Position numbers and translations under genes: made by a program. Positions 4,779-12,181 of a stretch of DNA of 13,932 nucleotides are shown here, one piece after another. The stretch is taken from the NCBI GenBank assembly GCA_029009035.1, contig JAQXJQ010000075.1, positions 1 through 13,932 on the forward strand, given 5' to 3'. Positions within the stretch are counted from its first letter, which is position 1. Each line of letters opens with the position of its first letter. Origin of the DNA: Oscillospiraceae bacterium (GTDB lineage: Bacteria; Bacillota; Clostridia; Oscillospirales; Oscillospiraceae). The notes beneath the pieces are model-generated. The model was not told the DNA's origin, did not search any database, and was given only the letters and a program-made list of their open reading frames with translations.

Positions 4779-7700
4779 GGCGGAAAAATCGCCTGCTCAC
4801 CGACGCCCTTCGGGAGGTTAGACACACCTTCAGCAGGTTCCTGTCCATTCTGGTGCTCTCTGCCTTGTCTGTGGCCTTTCTGGCCGGCCTGCGGGCCACG
4901 GCACCCGATATGGAATATACCGCCGACAACTATTTTGACCGCACCCGCTTTATGGACGGCTATGCCATCTCCACCATGGGGATCACCGATGAGGATCTGG
5001 CAGCCCTGGCAGGGGCGGAGGGGATCGAGACGGTGGAGGGTGTGCGCATGGTGGACGCCACCGCCACCGACCGGATCGTCAATGTCCGCGCCGTTCCGGA
5101 GCAGCTCAACACCCTTGAGACGGTTCGGGGCCGCCTGCCCCAGGCGGCGGATGAATGCGTGACCGACGGTCTGCTGCTGGCCCAGCTGGGTCTGGAGCTG
5201 GGGGACACCCTGACCCTCACCCTGGAGTCAGGGGACGAGGACGCCCTGGCGCGCACCTCCTTTACGGTGGTGGGGACGGTGATCTGCCCCCTCTATGTGG
5301 GGACCGACCGGGGCACCACCTCTCTGGGAGACGGCTCGCTGGACGGCATCGTGTATGTGCCCGGGGAAAATCTGACCGCCGACTATTACTCCATCGCCTA
5401 CTTTACCGGGGCCGGCCTGTCCGCCCTGGACAGCTACGGCGACGAGTATGACCGCCGGATGACCGCTCTGGTGGACGGCCTGGAACCGCTGGGGGATACG
5501 CGGGCGGAGCTGCGCCGGCAGTCCATTGTGGACGAGGCCCAGGCGGAGATCGACGACGCTCAGCGGGAATTGGACGAGGCCCGTGAGAAGGCCGACCGGG
5601 AGTTGGCCGACGCCAAGGCGGAGTTGGACGACGCCCGCGGCAAGCTGGATCAGGGCTGGCAGGACTATCGCAACGGCACCGACACCCTGGAGCGGGAGCT
5701 TCGGGATGGCCGGGCGGAGCTGGACGGCGCCAAATCCGACCTGGAGGCCGCCCAAAAGGAATATGACTCCGGCATGGAGCAGTACAACGCCGGCCTGGAG
5801 GAGTATCATCAGCGTCTTGGGGAGTACGAGGACGGCCTGGCCCAATATGAGCAGGGCAAGGCGGCGCTGGATGAACAGCAGGCCGTGCTGGACGAGGCCT
5901 ATGCCCGGTATGAGGCGGCGCTGGCTCCCTATGAGGGCACGCCCTACTATGAGATGGCAGTAGCCCAGGCAGCGGAGGAGAAGGCTAAACTGGACGCCGC
6001 CCAGGGACAGCTGGACGAGGGTTGCCTGCAGCTGGCGCAGGTGAAGGCCCGGCTGGACGCCGCGGCCGCGGAGCTGAACGGGGCCGAAGGAGAGCTGGAC
6101 GGGGTACTGACCCGGCTCAACGAGGCGAAGGACGCCATCGACAGCGGCTGGGCCGAGTATCGGAGCGGTCTGTCCAAACTGGAGCAGGCTGAGCAGGAGG
6201 GCCGGGCCAAGCTGGCTGACGCCCTGGAGGAGCTGGAGCAGGGCGAGGCGGACTATGCCGGCGGCCTGTCCGACTACGAGGAAGGACAGGCAGAGGCAGC
6301 GCAGGAGATCGGGGATGCCCAGGCCAAGCTGGACGACGCCAGAGCAGAGCTGGATGACCTGGAGGAGTGCAAGTGGTATGTTCTGGGCCGTGACACCAAC
6401 AATGGCTTCGTCAGCTATTCCCAGGATGCCGAGCGGGTGGGCAATCTGGCCAACATTTTCCCCATCATTTTCTTCCTGGTGGCGGCACTGGCCTGCCTGA
6501 CCACCATGACCCGCATGGTGGAGGACCAGCGCACTCAGATCGGCGCGCTGAAGGCCATGGGCTTCTCCCGGCTGTCCATCTCTGTGAAATATCTGGGCTA
6601 CGCCTTCTTTGCAAGTCTGCTGGGCGGCGTCATCGGTCTGAGCCTGGGCTGCACGGTGATCCCCAAGGTCATTGCCAACGCCTTTGCCATCATGTATCAC
6701 ATCCCCGGACTGGAGTTCAAACACCAGCCGGTCCTGTGCGTTGTCGCGGTGGCGGCGGCGGTACTTTGTACCACCGGGGCAGCCCTGTGGGCCTGTCTGT
6801 CCACGCTGGTGGATACACCGGCCAACCTGATGCGCCCCAAGGCCCCCAAGGCGGGCCGCCGGGTGTTCCTGGAGCGGATCAAACCCATCTGGAGCCGGCT
6901 GTCCTTCACCTATAAGGTGACCATGCGCAACCTGTTCCGCTATCAGAAGCGGTTTTGGATGACCGTCATCGGCATCGGCGGCTGTACGGCCCTGATCGTC
7001 ACCGGCTTTGGCCTGCACGACTCCATCTTTGCCATTCTGGATAAGCAGTTCGACGAGGTATCGGTCTATGACGCCTCTGTGGGACTGGACTCTCACATCA
7101 CCCCGGAGGAGCGGGCGGCGGCAGAGGCGTATCTCAACGGAGATCCGTCCATCGAGCGCTGGCTGGCCTGCCATCAGAGCGCGGTGGAGGTCTCCGCCGG
7201 AGCCCTGGGCCACAATGCCTACATCTTTGCGGTGGAAAACCAAGAGGCCTTCCGGGAGCTCATCGACCTGCGTGAGCGGAAGAGCGGCGAGGCTGTGGAG
7301 ATTCCCTCTGACGGTGTGGTCATCACCGAGAAGCTCTCTGAGCTTCTGAACGTAACGGTGGGGGATACCATTACCCTGGAGGGGGACCGCCGGGTGGAGG
7401 CCACCGTCACCGCCATCGCGGAAAACTATGTGTACCACTATGTCTATATGACGGAGGATTTCTACCGGGAGCTGTTCCGGGAGCAGGCCAAGGAAAACAC
7501 CATCCTGCTGGCCTACGCCGACGGTGTGGACCCATCCACCCGTGAGAACATCTCTGTGGCGCTGATGAAGCTGGAGGGAGTGAGCTCCTACTCCTACATC
7601 GGCACCGTGCGGGAAACCTTTACCAACAGCATGAGCGCCATTGACTACGCGGTGATCATCATCATCGTGGCGGCCGCGGCTCTGGCCTTCGTGGTGCTTT

Positions 7701-8041
7701 ACAACCTGACCAACATCAACATCACCGAGCGGATGCGGGAGCTGGCCACCTTGAAGGTACTGGGCTTCTATGACCGGGAAACCACCGCCTACATCTACCG
7801 GGAGAATGTGTTCCTCACGGTATTCGGCATCCTGCTGGGGCTTGTGATGGGCCGGTTCCTCCACGCCTGGATGGTGCTGACCGTGGAGATCGACATGGTC
7901 ATGTTCGGACGGACCGCGCCGGCCTACGCCTATCTGCTGGCGGCGGCGTTGACCGTGCTGTTCTCGGTGGTGGTCAATATCGCCGCCCACTTCCGCCTGA
8001 AAAAGGTGGATATGGTGGAGAGCCTGAAGACCGTGGAATAG
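4772..8041 (+). CDS. FtsX-like ABC permease with a long extracytoplasmic coiled coil (1089 aa)
   Basis: This large permease is the membrane partner of the preceding ATPase. Segments in order: TM1 (about 20-42); an extracytoplasmic domain (about 45-245); a charged, Ala/Glu/Asp-rich coiled coil (about 248-530) with repeating units such as AELDDARGKLDQGW and EEYHQRLGEYEDGLAQYEQG; three helices (about 555-580, 607-632, 655-676) forming the first FtsX core; TM5 (about 728-748); a second extracytoplasmic domain (about 750-955); and three final helices (about 960-983, 1013-1036, 1052-1074). This is the duplicated FtsX arrangement common in Bacillota, here with a coiled-coil insert of about 280 residues. 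It ends at LKKVDMVESLKTVE, a typical family ending. The coiled coil probably protrudes into the wall, where it could contact a partner, as FtsX does with hydrolase activators. That role is inferred, not shown. Confidence 0.9.
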   Translation: MVRRKNRLLTDALREVRHTFSRFLSILVLSALSVAFLAGLRATAPDMEYTADNYFDRTRFMDGYAISTMGITDEDLAALAGAEGIETVEGVRMVDATATDRIVNVRAVPEQLNTLETVRGRLPQAADECVTDGLLLAQLGLELGDTLTLTLESGDEDALARTSFTVVGTVICPLYVGTDRGTTSLGDGSLDGIVYVPGENLTADYYSIAYFTGAGLSALDSYGDEYDRRMTALVDGLEPLGDTRAELRRQSIVDEAQAEIDDAQRELDEAREKADRELADAKAELDDARGKLDQGWQDYRNGTDTLERELRDGRAELDGAKSDLEAAQKEYDSGMEQYNAGLEEYHQRLGEYEDGLAQYEQGKAALDEQQAVLDEAYARYEAALAPYEGTPYYEMAVAQAAEEKAKLDAAQGQLDEGCLQLAQVKARLDAAAAELNGAEGELDGVLTRLNEAKDAIDSGWAEYRSGLSKLEQAEQEGRAKLADALEELEQGEADYAGGLSDYEEGQAEAAQEIGDAQAKLDDARAELDDLEECKWYVLGRDTNNGFVSYSQDAERVGNLANIFPIIFFLVAALACLTTMTRMVEDQRTQIGALKAMGFSRLSISVKYLGYAFFASLLGGVIGLSLGCTVIPKVIANAFAIMYHIPGLEFKHQPVLCVVAVAAAVLCTTGAALWACLSTLVDTPANLMRPKAPKAGRRVFLERIKPIWSRLSFTYKVTMRNLFRYQKRFWMTVIGIGGCTALIVTGFGLHDSIFAILDKQFDEVSVYDASVGLDSHITPEERAAAEAYLNGDPSIERWLACHQSAVEVSAGALGHNAYIFAVENQEAFRELIDLRERKSGEAVEIPSDGVVITEKLSELLNVTVGDTITLEGDRRVEATVTAIAENYVYHYVYMTEDFYRELFREQAKENTILLAYADGVDPSTRENISVALMKLEGVSSYSYIGTVRETFTNSMSAIDYAVIIIIVAAAALAFVVLYNLTNINITERMRELATLKVLGFYDRETTAYIYRENVFLTVFGILLGLVMGRFLHAWMVLTVEIDMVMFGRTAPAYAYLLAAALTVLFSVVVNIAAHFRLKKVDMVESLKTVE

Positions 8042-8107
8042 CTTCCTGCGCTGCCGGGAGCAAGCCTCCGGCCACGCACCGGATGCAGTTTCCCCGCCGA
8101 TCGCAAT

Positions 8108-8147
8108 AAGCGCCCGTTGCAGAGCGATCACTCTGCAACGGGCGCTT
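8108..8147. terminator. Perfect 17-bp hairpin terminator shared by the convergent permease and ruvX genes
   Basis: AAGCGCCCGTTGCAGAG (8108-8124) pairs without mismatch with CTCTGCAACGGGCGCTT (8131-8147) around the loop CGATCA. T-rich sequence follows on the plus strand (TTTGACTTTTG). It lies between two genes that run toward each other, so it likely ends transcription in both directions. Confidence 0.82.
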
Positions 8148-8199
8148 TGACTTTTGATCAATGACATTACCCTCCGGAGAGGCACATTTCCATACGCTG

Positions 8200-8616
8200 T
8201 CAACCGCGGCGCTTTTTTGTCAGATACCCCTCCAGAATGAGGGTGGCCGCCACCGCGTCCACGGTCTTTTTGTGCTCCTTCATCCTTTTGCCGCCGGCAT
8301 GGAGGATCTGGTGGGCCTCGATGGTGGTACGCCGCTCATCCCAGAGATTCACGGTCATGCCGCTGGCCTGCTCCAGATTTTGGGCGAAGGCGCGGTAGAG
8401 TTCCGCTCTGGGCCCTTCCGTACCGTCCATGTTCCGGGGAAAGCCCATGACCAGCTCATCCACCCCGTGTTGGGCGATGAGTTTCAGCAATTCCTCCGTG
8501 ACGACCTCGCTTTTTCTGCTCTGAATGACGGTGGTAAATCCCGCCAGAAGGCCCGTCGCGTCCGAGATGGCCACGCCGGTACGGGCATCACCGTAGTCGA
8601 TTGCCATAATGCGCAT
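8200..8616 (-). CDS. ruvX: RuvX/YqgF, putative pre-16S rRNA nuclease (Holliday junction resolvase family)
   Basis: The 138-residue product is a full-length YqgF-family protein with an RNase H-like fold. In E. coli YqgF takes part in 5' maturation of 16S rRNA; the family was first proposed to resolve Holliday junctions. Motifs visible are the first-strand AIDYGDARTGVAIS with the catalytic Asp (D7), LVMGFPRNMDGTEGPRA, the LWDERRTTIEAHQIL segment with the conserved acidic residue, and the C-terminal TVDAVAATLILEGYL with the last catalytic Asp. ATG 8616 is supported by AAAGGAG upstream on the minus strand. It faces the ABC permease across the hairpin at 8108-8147 and is divergent from the rpmG operon. 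Its own promoter was not clearly visible between 8617 and 8667. Confidence 0.93.
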   Translation of the reverse strand: MRIMAIDYGDARTGVAISDATGLLAGFTTVIQSRKSEVVTEELLKLIAQHGVDELVMGFPRNMDGTEGPRAELYRAFAQNLEQASGMTVNLWDERRTTIEAHQILHAGGKRMKEHKKTVDAVAATLILEGYLTKKRRG

Positions 8617-8667
8617 AAACGCCGCTCCTTTTCGTTGTTTTCTGTATTATAAATGATAAAATTTCTG

Positions 8668-8696
8668 TTGACAAGCCTTTTCCGCCGTGGTAGAAT
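8668..8696 (+). promoter_or_regulatory. Strong promoter of the rpmG-secE-nusG operon
   Basis: TTGACA (8668-8673) matches the -35 consensus fully. TAGAAT (8691-8696) follows after exactly 17 nt, with TGG just before it as an extended -10. The predicted start near 8703 leaves a leader of about 205 nt before rpmG. Confidence 0.88.
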
Positions 8697-8791
8697 ACTA
8701 CTACCTGCGAGCAGGGCTTTCTTTTTGTGCGCATTTTACGGGATGCGGGCAAAAACCCTCTCCCCATGCGATGGGCCGCAGGGAGGCAAAG

Positions 8792-8873
8792 TGCCGATCC
8801 CCCCGTTTTCTTTTTGGGCGTATTGCGCCCTTTCGGAACGCTGGAATCGGCAATGACCGATCCGGCGTTTTTT
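8792..8873 (+). promoter_or_regulatory. Putative attenuator in the rpmG leader
   Basis: AACGCTGGAATCGG (8837-8850) pairs with CCGATCCGGCGTT (8857-8869; one bulge, one G-U) around CAATGA and is followed by six T (8868-8873), a classic intrinsic terminator. Upstream TGCCGATCC (8792-8800) can pair instead with GGAATCGGCA (8843-8852), which would disrupt that terminator. A smaller hairpin GGGCG/CGCCC lies at 8816-8830. The leader ends in the rpmG ribosome site. The two alternative folds suggest transcription attenuation of the operon, but the sensing factor is unknown and this is not a leader family I recognise. Confidence 0.55.
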
Positions 8874-8908
8874 CGTGGGGCGGTCAAATTCAAAAGGAGG
8901 TGCCGAGA

Positions 8909-9073
8909 ATGGCGAAAGCCGGTAGCCGTGTTAAGATCACTCTGCGTTGCTCTGAGTGCAAGCAGCGTAACTACAACACCAACAAAAACAAGCGTAACAC
9001 CACTGAGCGTCTGGAGCTCAACAAGTATTGCCCCTTCTGCAGAAAGCACACTCTGCACACCGAAACCAAGTAA
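8909..9073 (+). CDS. rpmG: 50S ribosomal protein L33
   Basis: L33 is a small protein of the large ribosomal subunit near the tRNA exit site. The 54-residue product keeps two cysteine pairs (CSEC at 14-17 and CPFC at 41-44), so this is the zinc-binding (C+) form rather than a zinc-independent paralogue. ATG 8909 follows AAAGGAGG (8893-8900); the open frame reaches further upstream, but that part is leader. The gene is followed by secE and nusG, the usual order in Bacillota. Length is normal. A zinc-responsive cysteine-free paralogue, if any, lies outside the window. Confidence 0.95.
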   Translation: MAKAGSRVKITLRCSECKQRNYNTNKNKRNTTERLELNKYCPFCRKHTLHTETK

Positions 9074-9108
9074 TGAGCCTCTGCTCAAAGAAAGAAGGGT
9101 AACAAATC

Positions 9109-9402
9109 ATGTCTGAGAACAAGCGAGACGAAGCCCTGAGCCAGGAGACCGTAAGCTCCGATAAGGCCCAGAAGAAGGCCAAGGCTCCCGCTAAGAAGAA
9201 GGACAAAGAGCCCAACCGCGTCATGCGTTGGCTGAAGGACATGAAGGGTGAGCTGAAGAAGGTCTCCTGGCCCTCCGGCAAGGACACCGCCAAGAATGTT
9301 CTCGTGGTCGTCGTCTGCGTGATCGTTGTTGGTATCTTCATCTGGGTCTTCGACTTCCTGGCCAAGCAGGTCGTTCAGGCTCTGTTGAGTCTCTTCCGCT
9401 GA
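9109..9402 (+). CDS. secE: Preprotein translocase subunit SecE
   Basis: SecE stabilises SecY in the SecYEG channel that exports unfolded proteins. The 97-residue product has a charged, Lys/Ala-rich N-terminal extension (about 1-38), the conserved amphipathic helix and linker RWLKDMKGELKKVSWPSGKD (about 40-59) and one transmembrane helix (about 62-84). This is the single-span form typical of Bacillota, with a somewhat longer N-terminal tail than the roughly 60-residue B. subtilis protein. It starts 36 nt after rpmG with AAGAAGGG as ribosome site, and nusG follows 11 nt downstream. Confidence 0.95.
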   Translation: MSENKRDEALSQETVSSDKAQKKAKAPAKKKDKEPNRVMRWLKDMKGELKKVSWPSGKDTAKNVLVVVVCVIVVGIFIWVFDFLAKQVVQALLSLFR

Positions 9403-9412
9403 GGAGTAACCT

Positions 9413-9934
9413 ATGGCTGACGAACTGAAATGGTATGTCATCCATACCTATTCCGGCTACGAGAACACCGTAGTCACATCCATCGAGCAGGCTGTGGAGA
9501 ACCGCAGCATGCACGATCTCATCGTTGAGACCTCCATCCCCATGGAGACCGTCACCGAGATCACCGACAACGGCCCCAAGACCGTTGAGCGCAAGGTCAT
9601 GCCCGGTTATGTTCTGATCAAGATGATCCTGACCGACGAGACCTGGCATCTGGTGCGGGAGATCCGCGGCGTGACCGGGTTTGTGGGCGACGGCACCAAA
9701 GCCATCCCCCTCAGCGATGACGAGATCTCCGCGCTGGGCGTGGAGAAGCGGGAAATTCTGGTTTCCTACGATGTGGGCGACAGCGTCAAGATCACCGACG
9801 GTGCGCTGGAGTCCTTTATCGGCACCGTGGAGGAGCTGGACAAGGAGCGCGGCAAGGTCCGCGTGGTCGTGTCCATGTTCGGCCGTGAAACTCCCGTTGA
9901 GCTGGATCTGGATCAGGTCGAGCCTTTGAACTGA
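9413..9934 (+). CDS. nusG: Transcription termination/antitermination protein NusG
   Basis: NusG binds RNA polymerase, affects pausing and Rho action, and links transcription to translation through S10. The 173-residue product has the NGN domain (about 1-110), including KWYVIHTYSGYEN and KVMPGYVLIKM, then the C-terminal KOW domain (about 120-173) with VGDSVKITDGALESFIGTVE. ATG 9413 follows GAGGAG 8-10 nt upstream. It is the third gene of the rpmG-secE-nusG group and is followed by a leader of about 100 nt and rplK. Length and motifs are normal. Confidence 0.96.
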   Translation: MADELKWYVIHTYSGYENTVVTSIEQAVENRSMHDLIVETSIPMETVTEITDNGPKTVERKVMPGYVLIKMILTDETWHLVREIRGVTGFVGDGTKAIPLSDDEISALGVEKREILVSYDVGDSVKITDGALESFIGTVEELDKERGKVRVVVSMFGRETPVELDLDQVEPLN

Positions 9935-9954
9935 GCAACACTGCTCACAACAAC

Positions 9955-10013
9955 CGACGGACCCGTTCCGTCAACCGTGGGAGGAGCGCAGAGGCGTTCC
10001 GTCACCACCACAC
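9955..10013 (+). promoter_or_regulatory. Possible L1/L11-operon leader structure before rplK
   Basis: A small stem GACGGA/TCCGTC (9955-9971) is followed by GTGGGAGG (9977-9984), whose GTGG can pair with the CCAC near 10005-10008. A GTGGGAGG...ACCAC hairpin just upstream of rplK is a pattern I recall from many bacteria, where it is thought to be the L1 repressor target for the L11-L1 operon. That family assignment is from memory. The sequence shows the motif and its position; binding is not shown. Confidence 0.45.
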
Positions 10014-10037
10014 TTTATGTAGGAGGTGCTGTTTCAA

Positions 10038-10463
10038 ATGGCACAGAAAATTACTGGATATGTAAAACTTCAGATCCCCGCCGGTCAGGCAACTCCCGCC
10101 CCCCCTGTGGGCCCCGCCCTCGGCCAGCACGGCGTGAACATCGCCGCTTTCACCAAGGAATTCAACGAGCGCACCAAGAAGGACATGGGCCTGATCATCC
10201 CCGTTGTCATCACTGTGTACGCCGACCGTTCTTTCTCCTTCATCACCAAGACTCCCCCCGCCGCCGTCCTCATCAAGAAGGCCTGCAACCTGCAGTCCGG
10301 TTCCGGCGTCCCCAACAAGACCAAGGTCGCTACCCTGTCCAAGGCCGATCTGCAGAAGATCGCCGAGACCAAGATGCCCGACCTGAACGCCGCCAACCTG
10401 GAGAGCGCCATGAGCATGATCGCCGGCACCGCCCGTTCCATGGGCGTTCTGGTGGAAGAGTAA
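10038..10463 (+). CDS. rplK: 50S ribosomal protein L11
   Basis: L11 forms part of the GTPase-associated centre of the large subunit with L10 and L7/L12, and in stringent-response bacteria it is needed for RelA activation. The 141-residue product matches the standard length. The N-terminal domain shows KLQIPAGQATPAPPVGPALG (about 10-29), with the conserved Pro-rich loop, and the C-terminal rRNA-binding domain ends in SMGVLVEE. ATG 10038 is preceded by AGGAGGT (10021-10027) at good spacing; an in-frame GTG at 10026 lies within that ribosome site and is not the start. rplA follows 18 nt downstream, the conserved L11 operon order. Confidence 0.97.
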   Translation: MAQKITGYVKLQIPAGQATPAPPVGPALGQHGVNIAAFTKEFNERTKKDMGLIIPVVITVYADRSFSFITKTPPAAVLIKKACNLQSGSGVPNKTKVATLSKADLQKIAETKMPDLNAANLESAMSMIAGTARSMGVLVEE

Positions 10464-10481
10464 GGAAAGGAGGAAACACGA

Positions 10482-11177
10482 ATGGCTACTAAGGGTAAGA
10501 AGTACGTTGACAGCGCCAAGCTGATCGACCGCGCTGCTCAGTACGATGTGACTGAGGCTATGGAGCTGGTCATCAAGACCGCTACCGCCAAGTTCGACGA
10601 GACCGTCGAGCTGCATGTGAAGCTGGGTGTTGACTCCCGTCACGCCGACCAGCAGGTCCGCGGCGCCATTGTCCTGCCTCACGGCACCGGCAAGACCGCC
10701 CGCGTTCTGGTCTTCGCCAAGGGCGCCAAGGCTGAGGAAGCCAAGGCCGCCGGCGCTGACTTCGTCGGCGAGATGGACCTGGTGGAGAAGATCCAGAAGG
10801 AAAACTGGTTTGACTTTGATGTGGTCGTCGCCACTCCCGACATGATGGGCGTGGTCGGCCGTCTGGGTAAGGTCCTGGGCCCCAAGGGTCTGATGCCCTC
10901 CCCCAAGGCCGGCACCGTGACCCCCAATGTCACCCAGGCCGTCAACGAGATCAAGGCCGGTAAGGTCGAGTATCGTCTGGACAAGACCAACATCATCCAC
11001 TGCCCCATCGGCAAGGTGTCCTTTGGCGCCGAGAAGCTGGCTGACAACCTGAACGCTCTGATGGGCGCCATTGTCAAGGCCAAGCCCGCCGCCGCCAAGG
11101 GCCAGTATGTGAAGAGCTGCGTCGCCGCCTCCACCATGGGCCCCGGCGTGAAGCTGAACAACTCCAAGTTCGTGTAA
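10482..11177 (+). CDS. rplA: 50S ribosomal protein L1
   Basis: L1 is the mobile-stalk protein at the E site and, in many bacteria, a translational repressor of its own operon. The 231-residue product is full length, with family segments VELHVKLGVDSRHADQQVRG and the C-terminal GKVSFGAEKLADNLNALMGA. The segment GRLGKVLGPKGLMPSPKAGT marks the L1 domain II. ATG 10482 follows AAAGGAGG at 10466-10473. About 60 nt after its stop lies a 13-bp hairpin (11241-11273) that overlaps the next promoter, so transcription of the L11-L1 unit may end there or continue into rplJ. Confidence 0.97.
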   Translation: MATKGKKYVDSAKLIDRAAQYDVTEAMELVIKTATAKFDETVELHVKLGVDSRHADQQVRGAIVLPHGTGKTARVLVFAKGAKAEEAKAAGADFVGEMDLVEKIQKENWFDFDVVVATPDMMGVVGRLGKVLGPKGLMPSPKAGTVTPNVTQAVNEIKAGKVEYRLDKTNIIHCPIGKVSFGAEKLADNLNALMGAIVKAKPAAAKGQYVKSCVAASTMGPGVKLNNSKFV

Positions 11178-11240
11178 TTTGAAGCCTTAGCCGCCGAAAA
11201 GTGGCAGAAAGTACTTCAAAACACAAAAAAATTTATATCT

Positions 11241-11273
11241 CCGAGAGGGTTTTGCTTGACAAAGCCCTCTCGG
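11241..11273. promoter_or_regulatory. Palindrome overlapping the rplJ promoter (-35 region)
   Basis: CCGAGAGGG (11241-11249) is the exact inverse of CCCTCTCGG (11265-11273). The pairing extends inward through TTT/AAA with one G-U, leaving a 7-nt loop. The -35 hexamer TTGACA of the rplJ promoter lies inside it. There is no T tract on the plus strand, so it is a weak terminator at best. It may be an operator or a transcript-end stem for rplA. Confidence 0.5.
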
Positions 11274-11284
11274 GCTGATATAAT
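11256..11284 (+). promoter_or_regulatory. Consensus promoter of rplJ-rplL
   Basis: TTGACA (11256-11261) and TATAAT (11279-11284) both match consensus, with exactly 17 nt between and TGA before the -10. This is the best promoter in the window and fits the high expression of L10 and L7/L12. Transcription should start near 11291, giving a leader of about 280 nt. Confidence 0.92.
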
Positions 11285-11300
11285 ATTTCTCGTGTTCAGA

Positions 11301-11468
11301 GACAGCAGGTGGTCAAAGCACCCGAGCCGTCGTGAGCAGCAAGTTTGGACCAAAGTGAGCTTTACAAGCCAGGAAACACCGCGTGTTTCTGTTTGTGAAG
11401 CGAGTCGGAGGGAAAACGAGCGTCGCGAACGGGCAAGGCGTGACAAGAGCCGTAAATCCTGCCGAGAA
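11301..11468 (+). ncRNA. L10 leader (autoregulatory ribosomal protein leader)
   Basis: The leader begins with GACAGCAGG (11301-11309) and closes with CCTGCCGAGA (about 11458-11467), which pair to form the base of the structure. Inside are the characteristic AAGCCAGGAAACACC region (about 11367-11381) and further stems. Order and motifs match the L10 leader RNA of Bacillota, which binds the L10-(L7/L12) complex to repress rplJ-rplL. No open frame is credible here. It is followed by a separate attenuator hairpin. Confidence 0.8.
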
Positions 11469-11490
11469 TGCAGCCAATACGCTATGTTTG

Positions 11491-11530
11491 CGCTGTTTTC
11501 GTCTTGACACGAAAACGGCGTTTTCCTTTT
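11491..11530 (+). terminator. Attenuator-type terminator between the L10 leader and rplJ
   Basis: CGCTGTTTTCGT (11491-11502) pairs with ACGAAAACGGCG (11509-11520; one G-U) around CTTGAC, followed by TTTTCCTTTT. It lies directly after the L10 leader and before the rplJ ribosome site, so L10 binding could switch premature termination on or off. Confidence 0.75.
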
Positions 11531-11572
11531 CCGGAAACGCTGTACCCAGAATACCCGGAGGTGAATTCAAAA

Positions 11573-12103
11573 ATGCCTAACGCAAAGGTTCTCAGTGAGA
11601 AGCAGGCCATCGTGGCCGCCCTGACCGACACCCTGAAGGAGGCCACTGCCGGCGTCCTGGTGGACTACAAGGGCATCACCGTGGCTGAGGATACCGCTCT
11701 GCGCCATGAGCTGCGCGAGAACGGTGTGGAGTATTCCGTCGTGAAGAACACTCTGGTGCGCTTCGCCGCCAACAATGTCGGCATGAGCGAGCTGGACGAG
11801 GTGCTCAACGGCACCACTTCCATGGCCATCTCCAAGGGCGACCCCATCGCTCCCATGCGAATTATCAACAAGTATGCCAAGCAGATGGGTGACCGCTTCA
11901 ACATCAAGGCCGGCTTCATGGACGGCAAGGTGCTGCCCCTGGACGACGTGTTTGCTCTGGCCGAGCTGCCCTCCAAGGAGGCTCTGCTGGGTCAGGTGCT
12001 CGGCACCATGCTGGCTCCTATCACCAGCCTGGCCATCGTCATCAAGGCCATCGCCGAGAAGCAGGGCGGCGTCGTCGAGACTGCCGAGGCTGCTGCCGAG
12101 TAA
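11573..12103 (+). CDS. rplJ: 50S ribosomal protein L10
   Basis: L10 anchors the L7/L12 dimers on the ribosomal stalk and, as a complex with them, represses its own mRNA. I chose ATG 11573 because GGAGGTG (11557-11563) lies upstream; the longer frame from 11468 runs through the leader and terminator. The 176-residue product has the N-terminal rRNA-binding region (KVLSEKQAIVAALTDTLKEA, about 5-24, and VDYKGITVAEDTALRHELRE) and a helical C-terminus that ends Ala/Glu-rich, where L7/L12 binds. It is followed by rplL after 78 nt. Confidence 0.96.
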   Translation: MPNAKVLSEKQAIVAALTDTLKEATAGVLVDYKGITVAEDTALRHELRENGVEYSVVKNTLVRFAANNVGMSELDEVLNGTTSMAISKGDPIAPMRIINKYAKQMGDRFNIKAGFMDGKVLPLDDVFALAELPSKEALLGQVLGTMLAPITSLAIVIKAIAEKQGGVVETAEAAAE

Positions 12104-12181
12104 TTCGGCGCAATTCCCCGCGGCATGAGTGCCGCAACATCAATTTTAAAACACATAATTTCATTTAGGAGGTAATTTGTA

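Noticed and set aside
5228..8203. Very long minus-strand open frame (991 codons) opposite the ABC permease
   Set aside because: The predicted protein is low-complexity (Gly, Leu, Gln, His) and has no recognisable fold. The plus strand encodes an intact FtsX-like permease with strong motifs.
8653..8856. Short plus-strand open frame in the rpmG leader, considered as a leader peptide
   Set aside because: It starts upstream of the predicted transcription start and has no ribosome site.
10002..11000. Minus-strand open frame (332 codons) opposite rplK and rplA
   Set aside because: It is a codon-bias shadow of two ribosomal protein genes.
11468..11572. Upstream extension of L10 from 11468
   Set aside because: It overlaps the attenuator hairpin and precedes the ribosome site at 11557-11563.
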